The notes beneath the pieces are model-generated. The model saw only the letters and a list, made by a program, of their open reading frames with translations, ran no database searches and was not told where the DNA came from. A program made the translations under genes and the position numbers. A DNA stretch of 53,279 bases from Actinokineospora enzanensis DSM 44649 (GTDB lineage Bacteria; Actinomycetota; Actinomycetes; Mycobacteriales; Pseudonocardiaceae), in contig NZ_KB894444.1 in the NCBI RefSeq assembly GCF_000374445.1, positions 1 through 53,279 on the forward strand, in the 5' to 3' direction. Of the stretch, positions 8,604 through 19,124 are shown one piece after another; position 1 is the stretch's first letter, and each line of letters begins with the position of its first letter.

Positions 8604-9899
8604 ATGACCACTCGCTGGGCGTTCCTCACCGCGCTCGCCGCCACCGGCGCCCTGCTCTTCCGCCACCCTTTCGCCTTGTGGGCCACCAACACCGGCTGGG
8701 ACGTGGTGTGGCTCGTCCCGGCGGCGGGCGCGCTCGGTCTGTTCCTGGTCTGGCGCTTCCCCAGCCGCGCCTGGCCGTGGTTACTGACGGCGGGCGCGGC
8801 GGGCGCGTTGACCGAGGCGGTCCTGTGGATCGACAACTGGCCGATGGCACGCTCCGACGAGGAACTGCTGGGTGTGCTCCAGACGGAGTCGTTGCTGTCT
8901 GCCACCTCGGCGACCGTGCTGTTGATCGGGGTGCTGGGCGGCGCGGCACGCCTCGTCGCGCTCGACCGGTCGATGCAGGGAATCGCGCTGACCGGGGTCG
9001 CGGTGGGCATGTGCACCGTGGGGGCGCCATTGGCGCTGTCGTTCATCGAACCCTCGACGTGGGAGGTCGTTCCGTTCGTGGCCGCAGGCGTCGCGTTGGC
9101 CGGGGCGGTGGGCGCGATCCTGGTGACGTGGCGGGACCAGCACGTGCCTGCCGGGCGGCCATCGGTGTTGGTCAGTGGCGTGTTGGCGGTTCTCGCCTGT
9201 GCGGCGGTGGATGTGTTCACCGTGGTGAACCCGCCTGTTGGCGCCCAGGACGAACACGGGATCGAGATCGACCGACAGGCCGGAGTGGTCGCGTTGTCCG
9301 CAATGGCGGTGCTGGTCGTGCTGGCCGCGTGCACCGCGTGGCGGGCGGCGTTGGAGACCACCGCGTTGATCGTCGTGGCGACCGTGGGCGTCATGCTGAT
9401 GCGGGTGGGCACGGCGCCCGCGCGGCCGGACGTGGCCCCGGACGCGTCGGGGCCGGTCGTGCTGCTCGTGACCGTGGCCGTGTTCGCGGTGGCGGCGTTG
9501 TGGCGGCATCGGGCCTGGCTGTTCGTGGCCGTGACGGCGTTGGCGGGCGTGTTGGTGCCGTTGCTGGTCAGCCCTGATCGGTCGACGGCGAGCGGGGTGG
9601 CGATGCTGGTCGTGGGGGCGGGGCTGGTCACACTGGCGGGCGCGGTCGTGGCCGAGCGGGCCGGTGGCGCGCCGGGGGTCGGGGTGGTGTTGGCGGGCCT
9701 GATCGGGGTGGCGGCGGCGCCGTTGGGGGAACGCGGGATCCTGACGTTCGATCCCGGGTTCCTGATGGGGGACGACGACCGGCTCACGTGGTGGATGGCG
9801 GTGCTGCTGGTCGGCGCGGCGGCACTGGTGGCGGCGGGAATGCTCATCGGCGGGCGCCGTCCGGAACCTGCTCGCGCCGAGATGCCCGTCTCGGTATGA
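8604..9899 (+). CDS. polytopic membrane protein, unknown function
   Basis: A 431-residue protein made almost entirely of hydrophobic segments; I count roughly 12 potential transmembrane helices separated by short loops. It begins directly with a helix ('WAFLTALAATGALLF'). No transporter, enzyme or lipid-modifying motif was recognised. A short acidic loop near residues 210-220 ('AQDEHGIEIDRQAG') is the longest polar stretch. The frame is open back to 8226, but the upstream part is low-complexity and antisense-like, and ATG 8604 sits 6 nt after a TACCGT -10 box. It ends before a strong terminator shared with the convergent phytase gene. Confidence 0.75.
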   Translation: MTTRWAFLTALAATGALLFRHPFALWATNTGWDVVWLVPAAGALGLFLVWRFPSRAWPWLLTAGAAGALTEAVLWIDNWPMARSDEELLGVLQTESLLSATSATVLLIGVLGGAARLVALDRSMQGIALTGVAVGMCTVGAPLALSFIEPSTWEVVPFVAAGVALAGAVGAILVTWRDQHVPAGRPSVLVSGVLAVLACAAVDVFTVVNPPVGAQDEHGIEIDRQAGVVALSAMAVLVVLAACTAWRAALETTALIVVATVGVMLMRVGTAPARPDVAPDASGPVVLLVTVAVFAVAALWRHRAWLFVAVTALAGVLVPLLVSPDRSTASGVAMLVVGAGLVTLAGAVVAERAGGAPGVGVVLAGLIGVAAAPLGERGILTFDPGFLMGDDDRLTWWMAVLLVGAAALVAAGMLIGGRRPEPARAEMPVSV

Positions 9900-9919
9900 G
9901 CGTTCGCATGTGGACACTC

Positions 9920-9951
9920 ACGGCCCACCCCGACGGTTCGGGGTGGACCGT
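9920..9951. terminator. bidirectional terminator hairpin
   Basis: CCACCCCGA (9925-9933), loop CGGT, TCGGGGTGG (9938-9946): a perfect 9-bp stem, extended outside one mismatch by ACGG/CCGT. It lies between the convergent membrane-protein and phytase genes. Confidence 0.8.
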
Positions 9952-9965
9952 GATTCCCAGTCGGT

Positions 9966-11231
9966 CTAGTCGATCGCGGCGGCGGCGCGCTCCCAGGGGA
10001 CGAACTTGAAGTTGGTGCTCTCACGGCCGTCGTTCGGGGTGTTCTCGCCGTCGTGCAGGACCAGCAAGCCGTGCGGGAAGTCCGGGCCCAGCGGGACAGT
10101 CACCACGGCCGCGCCATCGCTGTGCTGCACACCGTCCACTGTGGAGGAATCGACGACCGCGAAACCTCCGGTGTAGCGGGCGCGGCGGGACAGGTCATAG
10201 GCGGCGAAGGTGCTATCACCCTGGCTGGAGGCCAACAGTAGGCGTTCGCCGTGGTGGCCCGCGGCGATGGTCAGGCCCTCGGCGTCGGCGGACAGGTGGG
10301 TGCCCGCGGTAGGCGAGGGCGGGCCGGTGAAGGCGCATTCCTCGGTGGCCGGGTCGTAGGTCGCGGGGCGGCCGAACTCGCGGACGCGGTCGACCGGGGT
10401 CGGGGTGCCGAACCGGCCTGCGCGGAGCGGGATCCGCCAGACGCCGACGTCTTCCTGGGCGGCGTAGAGGGTGCCGTCGGCCGGGTCGAACACCATGCCC
10501 TCGACCTGCGGGCCCTCCCCCGGCTCCGCGCACGGCGACCACGTGCCGCCGGGGACGCGGAAGGTGCTCGGCAGGTCGACGGTGTCGGTGCGGCGGTAGG
10601 TGACGCGGCCGGTGCCGTCGTCGGCCAGGCGGAAGACGCCCAGGCGGGTGTCGTGGCGCCTGCTGACGACGACCCACGGCGCGCCGCCAGCCGGGTCCGG
10701 GGCGACGGCGAGGCCGTAGGCGGTGCGCTGGTCGTCCACCTCGGCCTCGGTGGCGCTGAACGCGCGCGGCGGGTTGGCGGTGGTCACGTCGGTGAGCGCG
10801 CCGCGCCGGTCGATCGCGTAGACGCGGATCCGGTCGCGGCCGCGGTCGGACACCACGGCGAGGTCCAGGGTCCGGCGGCCGATCCGGGCGCCCTGGACGA
10901 TGTCGACGTTGTTGAACCGGCCCGGCTCGGCGTCCGGGGTGGGCGCGGGCGGGGTCGGCAGGTGCTGGACCTGGTTGCCGCGCAGGTCGAAGACGGCGAG
11001 GCCGCCGTTCTTCAGCGTTCCCACGACCCGGCTGCGGTCGGGGTGCGCGTGGTCGACCCAGATGGCCGGGTCGTCGGCGTCCGCCTTGCCGCCCGCGGTG
11101 TCGTCGTGGTTCGGCGGGGTCTCCAGGACGGCGGTGATCGCGGGCAGTGGCGCGGCGGCGGCCGGGAGGGTCAGGGCGGTGAGGAGGGCCAGGGAACCGA
11201 GGGTGGCTGCGGTGATCCGTGTGGCACGCAT
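9966..11231 (-). CDS. secreted beta-propeller phytase (3-phytase family)
   Basis: A 421-residue exported protein with a classic signal peptide (positive 'MRATR', hydrophobic core, 'LPAAAAP' cleavage region). The mature part starts with the beta-propeller phytase signature 'DDPAIWVDHAHPDRSRVVGT', then 'GGLAVFDLRGNQ' and 'RFNNVDIVQG'. Calcium-binding acidic residues recur in the blades ('AEVDDQRTAYGLAV', 'VEGMVFDPADGTLYAAQEDV'). Beta-propeller phytases release phosphate from extracellular phytate in a Ca-dependent manner; a related phosphodiesterase role is possible. There is no Shine-Dalgarno, and CATGAT lies 8 nt before the ATG, so the mRNA may be leaderless. Confidence 0.85.
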   Translation of the reverse strand: MRATRITAATLGSLALLTALTLPAAAAPLPAITAVLETPPNHDDTAGGKADADDPAIWVDHAHPDRSRVVGTLKNGGLAVFDLRGNQVQHLPTPPAPTPDAEPGRFNNVDIVQGARIGRRTLDLAVVSDRGRDRIRVYAIDRRGALTDVTTANPPRAFSATEAEVDDQRTAYGLAVAPDPAGGAPWVVVSRRHDTRLGVFRLADDGTGRVTYRRTDTVDLPSTFRVPGGTWSPCAEPGEGPQVEGMVFDPADGTLYAAQEDVGVWRIPLRAGRFGTPTPVDRVREFGRPATYDPATEECAFTGPPSPTAGTHLSADAEGLTIAAGHHGERLLLASSQGDSTFAAYDLSRRARYTGGFAVVDSSTVDGVQHSDGAAVVTVPLGPDFPHGLLVLHDGENTPNDGRESTNFKFVPWERAAAAID

Positions 11232-11290
11232 GGGCGGGGATCATGCCCAGCGCCGGTGCACGCCACCTGTCCCCCGGATGAACGCCGGAC

Positions 11291-14200
11291 TCACCAGATC
11301 GGGTGGACCACGTCCCGCAGCTGGGCACCCGAGTGTCGGAGCCGGGCGACCGGGGCGCGGTCGTTGCCATGGCCGTAGCTGATCGGCTGCAGGTCCGGGC
11401 TCACCGCGCGCACCACCCGGAACGGGCTGGTGGCCACATCCGGGCTGGTCACGTCCACCACCGCGACCCTGGCGCCCGCCCGGCCGAGCTGTCCGGCGAG
11501 ATCGGCGACCGAGGTGTCGAAGGCGGGTTCGGGCAGGTCGGCCAGCCGGGTCGTGCCGCCGCAGCGCAGCCGGTCGAAGGCGGCGATGCGGTTGGTCGGG
11601 AAGTAGAAGGCGGCGTGGTCGACCATCTCCCGCACGGCCTCCGGGCGCGCGGGCACGACCAGCTGCCGGTCCCGCAGCAGCCCGGCCAGGTGCGGGGCGG
11701 TCTGCGCGAGCTCCAGCACGGCGGTGCGGATGGCCGCGCGCGGCGACCGGTCGGCGCCCAGGCCGAGCGCGACCCCGGGCCAGCGCCTGCCGTCGCCGAG
11801 CGCGAGCGCGACCGCGGTGGTGCCGTAGCGGGAGGTCGGCAGCAGGTACACCTCGACTGCCGGGCCGCGCCCGCGCAACGCGTCCACGATGTCGGCGGTC
11901 TCCGCGTCCAGCGTCTCGTCCAGCTCCACGTACCGGCCGCGCGCACTGGTGCGCCACGCGGTCATCATCGCGTCCCGCTCGACCAGCTCCAGGGTGGCGC
12001 GGACGACGGCGGCGTCCGCGTCCGGACCGGCGGCGAGGCCGTTGGAGGAGCCCTGGCAGATGAAGTGCTCGGGCAGCAGGGTCATGGACAGGTAGGCGAA
12101 CACGGCGGGCACCCACACGGGGGTGTCGGTGCCCAGCCAGGTGCCACGCACCCATGGATGGTCGATGCGCCGGTCGAACGGCACGTACCCGAAGCCGGGC
12201 CGGGTGTACTGGGCCGGTTCGTACAGCGGGAACTCGCGCGGGTCGAGGATCTCGCCACTCAGGTCGGCGGGCCGCGCCCAGACCAGCCTGCCCGCGTCGG
12301 GCAGCGACGCCGAGTAGCGCTCCACGGCCTCGGCGACGGCGGAGACGATCGCGGCGGACCGGGTCATCCCCTTGCCCCAGCCGATCGGCAACGGCCTGGG
12401 CACGCCGCCGCGGTCGAGCAGGTGCGGCGGCGCGGCGGTGGCCACGTGCGGACCGTTGTCGCCGAGCGGTTGGCGGAGGGTGATCCACGGGATCACGCCG
12501 GTCAACGGGTCGACCCAGCCCGCGAGCGCCTCCAGCAGCTCCGCCGGGTCGTCCTCGTCGGTGTCGGGGAGCCCGACTGTGGCGATGCCGTCGGCGCCGC
12601 CGCAGACCTCGCAGAACGGCAACGGGATCACGCGGTGCCAGACGGGTTTCGGCCCACCCAGCTCGGCGAGGTGGCCGACGAGTTCGCGGGGGTCGGCGCG
12701 GAGGAGGTCGACCAGCTGGGCCAGGGCGGCCTCGTCCGCCGTGCGCACCACGGCGGTGGTCTCGTCATCGGGCCGCGGCGGCCCGGCCATCCCGGCACCG
12801 GCGGCGACGCGCCTGCCCCGGGCGCAGGCAGCGCAGCCGGGCTTGCCGGGCACGGACAGGGGGCCGACCAGCAGCCGGTCGTCGGCGATGACGATGGTGA
12901 GCGCGCGGACTCGCGACGAGCGCGCCCAACGGTCGAAGGCGGGGTTCTCGCCGATGCTCACGGAGAACTTGGCGGTGTTGGCGGCGGGTGATCCGAAGAG
13001 GTGGATGTCGGCGCCGAACTCCTGGCGGAGCCGGTCCCGCAGCCCCGCCGCGTCACCGCGCCAGGGTGGGCGGGTGGCCTTGGGCCTGGTGAACATGGTC
13101 GACGCGGCGGGATCCACGATCGCCGCGCGGTTGCTCGGGGGTCCGGAGTGGACGGTCCGGGGCCGGATCGCCCTGGTCGGGCTGTCGACCGGGTTCGCGC
13201 TCGTGGCGGCGGCCTGGATCGCGGCCCTGGGGACGAACCGGGTGGTCTCGCTGTCGAACTTGCCGCCGGGCCGTTTCGGCGGGACGCCCAGTACCTCGGG
13301 CGGCACGGCGGTGGTCGCGTCCGGGTCGTCCGGGGCCTTGGTGGCACCCGCGCCGCCTCCGGGTGTGTCGACCCTCGCGATGATCGCGGCGAGTTCCTCG
13401 GGCCCGACCGCCGTGGTGGCCTCGGGGTCCGCGACCCGCTCAGGGGCCGTTGCACCGGCTCCGGGGGCGACCGCTCCGGTCGCCTCGCCGTCCTCCGCAC
13501 CTGCCTCGACAGGAACCTGCCCCGCGACCGGTCCAGGCACGACCGCCTCGGTCGCAGGCGCGTCGTCAGCCACACCCGCAGACCCGGCGCGCGTGGCCCC
13601 GGAATCCGTACCCGCGATGATCTCGGCAAGTTCCTCGGGCCTGACCGCCGTGGTGGCCTCGGGGTCGGCGACCCGCTCGGGAACATGCCGTTCGCCTGCG
13701 GGTGGGACAGCACTGGTCGCGGGCTCGTCGTCAGCGGTACTCACTGACGCGGCGCGCGCGTCCGAATCGCCAGGCACGGAGTTCGTTCCCGCGACGATCG
13801 CGGCGAGCTCCTCAGGTCCGACCGCCGTCGTGGCCTCCGGATCCACGGCCTGCCCGGGCACGGCAGCCGTCCCCACGACCTCGGAGGCGACCGCCCGGGT
13901 CACCTCACCGTCCTCGGCGCTCGCCGACGCCTCCGCGGAAACCCGAACCGACTCGCTCGCGGGCTCGTCGGCGGTGATGCCCGCCGACGCGGCAGGTGCG
14001 TCCGGATCCTCGGGCTCGACCGCCGCGCCGTCACCAGCGTCCACCGGCGCCTCGACGGCCGAGTCACTCCCGGTCACGACCGACCCTTCAGGCATGACCG
14101 CCCTGGTCACGGGGGTCTCCTCAGGGACGCTCACCCGCGCAACGCCCGTTTCCGAGTCCCCGGAATCCGTTCCCGCCATGATCGCGGCCAGTTCCTCGGG

Positions 14201-14647
14201 GCTGACCGCCGCGGTGGTGTCCGGATCAGCGGCGACGACGAGCGCCTCGGCGCTCTCCGAAACAGCCCCCGCGGGCTCGATCGCGTCCGGGGCGGCGCTG
14301 TCGGCAACGGCCGGTTTCTCTCCATCGAGGTCCGGCGTCGCGGACATGGCCGGTTCGTCGACCGGACTCTCGGACCCGTCCGACTCGGAATCCGCTTCCG
14401 CGAGGATCGCCGCCAATTCCTCGGGGCCGACAGCCATCGTCGAAGCCGGACCCGCCGCCGCCCCCGGGATCTCTGCGGCCGGTTCGTCGTCGGCAGTCGC
14501 GTCAGGATGTTCGACAGCGGTCGAGGGGGTCGTCTCCACCGCGGGAACCACCTCGCCCGAGCCGCCGAGCAGCTCATCGCGCGCGGCAGTGTCCACTTCG
14601 GCCGAGTTCGGGTTCGTGGCCGGGTTCAGGTCCGGGTCAGCCCGCAC
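11291..14647 (-). CDS. TOMM-type cyclodehydratase: leader-binding domain fused to YcaO, with N-terminal repeats
   Basis: A 1118-residue cytoplasmic protein. Residues ~1-440 are acidic, Ala/Thr/Val-rich and probably disordered, with five spaced copies of a 'DPEATTAVGPEELAAIIAG' unit. Residues ~535-690 resemble the TOMM precursor leader-binding (ocin-ThiF/SagC-like) region, with two zinc-type pairs, 'CAACARG' and 'CEVCGG'. Residues ~745-1118 are the YcaO ATP-dependent domain ('SAVAEAVERYSA', 'GSSNGLAAGPDADAAVV', 'ELVERDAMM'). YcaO enzymes backbone-activate peptides to form azolines, thioamides or amidines. The C-terminus ends 'VVHPIW' and lacks the Pro-x-Pro-x-Pro tail of classical azoline YcaOs. 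The GTG start overlaps the upstream 66-codon gene by 11 nt. No dehydrogenase or Cys/Ser-rich precursor is nearby. Confidence 0.82.
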   Translation of the reverse strand: MRADPDLNPATNPNSAEVDTAARDELLGGSGEVVPAVETTPSTAVEHPDATADDEPAAEIPGAAAGPASTMAVGPEELAAILAEADSESDGSESPVDEPAMSATPDLDGEKPAVADSAAPDAIEPAGAVSESAEALVVAADPDTTAAVSPEELAAIMAGTDSGDSETGVARVSVPEETPVTRAVMPEGSVVTGSDSAVEAPVDAGDGAAVEPEDPDAPAASAGITADEPASESVRVSAEASASAEDGEVTRAVASEVVGTAAVPGQAVDPEATTAVGPEELAAIVAGTNSVPGDSDARAASVSTADDEPATSAVPPAGERHVPERVADPEATTAVRPEELAEIIAGTDSGATRAGSAGVADDAPATEAVVPGPVAGQVPVEAGAEDGEATGAVAPGAGATAPERVADPEATTAVGPEELAAIIARVDTPGGGAGATKAPDDPDATTAVPPEVLGVPPKRPGGKFDSETTRFVPRAAIQAAATSANPVDSPTRAIRPRTVHSGPPSNRAAIVDPAASTMFTRPKATRPPWRGDAAGLRDRLRQEFGADIHLFGSPAANTAKFSVSIGENPAFDRWARSSRVRALTIVIADDRLLVGPLSVPGKPGCAACARGRRVAAGAGMAGPPRPDDETTAVVRTADEAALAQLVDLLRADPRELVGHLAELGGPKPVWHRVIPLPFCEVCGGADGIATVGLPDTDEDDPAELLEALAGWVDPLTGVIPWITLRQPLGDNGPHVATAAPPHLLDRGGVPRPLPIGWGKGMTRSAAIVSAVAEAVERYSASLPDAGRLVWARPADLSGEILDPREFPLYEPAQYTRPGFGYVPFDRRIDHPWVRGTWLGTDTPVWVPAVFAYLSMTLLPEHFICQGSSNGLAAGPDADAAVVRATLELVERDAMMTAWRTSARGRYVELDETLDAETADIVDALRGRGPAVEVYLLPTSRYGTTAVALALGDGRRWPGVALGLGADRSPRAAIRTAVLELAQTAPHLAGLLRDRQLVVPARPEAVREMVDHAAFYFPTNRIAAFDRLRCGGTTRLADLPEPAFDTSVADLAGQLGRAGARVAVVDVTSPDVATSPFRVVRAVSPDLQPISYGHGNDRAPVARLRHSGAQLRDVVHPIW
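13378..14440 (-). repeat. five imperfect in-frame repeats in the YcaO gene
   Basis: Copies of about 45-60 bp lie near 13378-13437, 13615-13673, 13792-13848, 14174-14230 and 14399-14440, all in the same frame. They encode variants of 'DPEATTAVGPEELAAIIAG' (for example 'SPEELAAIMAGTDS', 'RPEELAEIIAGTDS'). Spacers are unequal (roughly 120-330 bp) and low-complexity. A sixth degenerate copy ('DPDATTAVPPEVL') follows the copy at 13378-13437 in the protein. Confidence 0.85.
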
Positions 14648-14837
14648 GCACCGGTCCTGTCTGGCGGGCCGCGGCGGGGCGGCGGGGGTGGGGGCGGAAG
14701 TCGGCCGGGGCGGTGATGCCCTTGCGGATGTCCCAGGCGCGGAAGCGGTCGTCCGTGCCCGGGGCGAGCAGGGCCGCGGCCGCCGCGGTGGGGCGGGTGC
14801 GGGCCACGCGGGCCGCGAGGTCTGTGGGTTCGAACAT
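14637..14837 (-). CDS. 66-residue protein coupled to the YcaO gene
   Basis: A small protein starting 'MFEPTDLAARVARTRPTAAA' and ending in an Arg/Pro-rich tail ('HPRRPAAARQTGPVRAG'). The ATG at 14837 has an excellent GAGGAGG ribosome binding site 8 nt upstream, better than any start further out in the open frame (to 14942). Its TGA lies inside the first codons of the YcaO gene (11-nt overlap), so translation is coupled. It lacks cysteine and serine, so it is a poor azol(in)e precursor; Thr residues remain possible targets. It may be a precursor peptide, a leader-binding accessory or a chaperone. I do not recognise the family. Confidence 0.65.
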   Translation of the reverse strand: MFEPTDLAARVARTRPTAAAAALLAPGTDDRFRAWDIRKGITAPADFRPHPRRPAAARQTGPVRAG

Positions 14838-14961
14838 GGCCGTTTCCTCCTCGTGCCGATGCGCGCCGCCCGCGCCTACGAGGTAGGAGTCAGCATCGGC
14901 GACCGGGATACGCCCTGTCCACAACTCGTTAGCGCTGGTCACCGTGTGCGCATCGGCGGTA

Positions 14962-15007
14962 CCCCGGGGTGATCACCGGGGGTGGGCCGACCTGCGGGAG
15001 TGCCCGC
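14962..15007 (-). terminator. hairpins downstream of uvrA
   Basis: Two GC-rich stems follow the uvrA stop on the minus strand: GCGGG/CCCGC (14994-15007, 4-nt loop) and CCCCGG/CCGGGG (14962-14981, 8-nt loop). They probably end uvrA transcription ahead of the small gene and YcaO gene. Confidence 0.45.
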
Positions 15008-15032
15008 GGCGGCCCGCCACCGGTGGCACGTC

Positions 15033-17885
<2,853 letters not shown>

Positions 17886-18308
17886 TGAGGTCCCTTCGGA
17901 TCGTGCTGGACGCGGGGCACCCGGCCACACGTCCTGGTTCGGCGGTGTACTGCTGGTCGGTCTGTCGGCGCACCGCCCGTCTCGCGCGGGACCGGCGGCG
18001 ACCCCGGTCGGGTCGCGCACGTCGCGCTCGGCGGCGCCGCACCGGTGCGCGGGTACCCGGCGGGTCCGGTCGGCACGCTGGCGGGGCGCGCGGGCGTGCC
18101 GGAGGGTCCGGGGCGGTCGGGTTCGAGCGCGGTCGGAGCGGCCACGGCGGTGGCACGGGCATGCTAGATGGGGGCACCGACAATTCTGACCGACGCCGAG
18201 ACGCGGTGCACCCAGCCTGGCGGTACCGGTCGGTCACCGAGGCGTCCTACGCTGGAGGCGGGAGCGCGTTGCTCCGATCACACCAGCGACACCAGTGCGG
18301 GGGGCGGG
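17886..18308. other. divergent intergenic region, uvrA / MDMPI gene
   Basis: 423 bp, very GC-rich, between the uvrA GTG and the MDMPI ATG. Both flanking frames stay open into it, but the translations are Arg/Pro/Ala-rich noise. It should hold both promoters. TACGCT at 18249-18254 could be a plus-strand -10 element; I found no convincing SOS operator. Confidence 0.4.
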
Positions 18309-19124
18309 ATGAGCGTGTCGGACACGTCCGCGAACGCGGTCGGCGGCCAGGTCGAGGCGCCCTCGGGGCGCCCGGACCTGCCCAACCAGCGGCGTTCCGA
18401 CGGCGCGGCCAGGGCGGCCGAGTGCCTGGCGGCGCTGCGGGAGGCCTGGTCGGTGCTGCACCGCGTGGTCGCCGAGCTGCCCGACCCGGCGTTCCGCGAG
18501 CCGAGCCTGCTGCCTGGCTGGTCAAGAGCGCACGTGGCGACGCATATCGCGCGCAACGCCGACGCCCTGGTCAACCTCATGACCTGGGCGCGGACCGGGG
18601 TGGAGCACCCGGCGTACACCAGCAGGGCGGACCGCGACGCGGACATCGAGGACGGCGCCACGCGGCCCGCGCAGGTGATCCGCGAGGATCTCTACGCCGC
18701 CTGTGACCGATTTCACATCGCAGCGGGTCGGATGACCGAGACCGACTGGGCGGCCACCGTGATTCACCCGCACGGGCGACCCCTGGTCGCGCTGGAGGTG
18801 CCGTCGCTCGCCCTGTTCGAGGCCTGGCACCACCTGACCGACCTGGACGCGGGCGTGACCCTGGCGGACGTGCCTGCCGCGCACCTGGACCGGCTGCTCG
18901 ACATCGCCGTGCGGCCGCTGCGGGCGCGCGCGGCCGGGGAGCCGATGCGGCTGGTGGCCGACCTGCCGGACGGCCGTCAGCGCACCTGGGAGCTGGCCAT
19001 CGCGACGCCGTCCAGCTCGGCGGAGCTGTCCGGTCCTGGCGTTGCGGTCCTGGCCTGGCTGACCGGCCGGTCCGACGGGGCCGAGCTGACCGGGGTCGCG
19101 CCGGAGCTGTCGGCCTGGGGCTGA
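18309..19124 (+). CDS. mycothiol-dependent maleylpyruvate isomerase-family protein
   Basis: A 271-residue DinB/MDMPI four-helix-bundle protein. Metal-binding His positions are plausible at 'SRAHVATHIARNADAL' and 'FEAWHHLTDLDAG', and the opening 'LPGWSRAHVATH' is typical of MDMPI_N. The family uses mycothiol as cofactor or transfers groups to it; the substrate is unknown here. ATG 18309 is preceded by GGGGCGGG. An in-frame ATG at 18168 would add 47 low-complexity residues and is less likely. Its last 148 bp overlap the convergent acyltransferase gene. Confidence 0.85.
   Translation: MSVSDTSANAVGGQVEAPSGRPDLPNQRRSDGAARAAECLAALREAWSVLHRVVAELPDPAFREPSLLPGWSRAHVATHIARNADALVNLMTWARTGVEHPAYTSRADRDADIEDGATRPAQVIREDLYAACDRFHIAAGRMTETDWAATVIHPHGRPLVALEVPSLALFEAWHHLTDLDAGVTLADVPAAHLDRLLDIAVRPLRARAAGEPMRLVADLPDGRQRTWELAIATPSSSAELSGPGVAVLAWLTGRSDGAELTGVAPELSAWG

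Noticed and set aside
13378..14440. Regularly recurring repeats that might be a CRISPR array
   Set aside because: Repeats are imperfect, spacers are unequal and too long, and all units are in one coding frame.
12372..14972. 866-residue open frame antisense to the YcaO gene
   Set aside because: Ser/Thr/Pro-rich mirror of a GC-rich gene; it has no domain, and the minus-strand YcaO and CxxC motifs are decisive.
17886..18308. LexA (SOS) box upstream of uvrA
   Set aside because: Partial CGAAC half-site only; no matching GTTCG at the right spacing.
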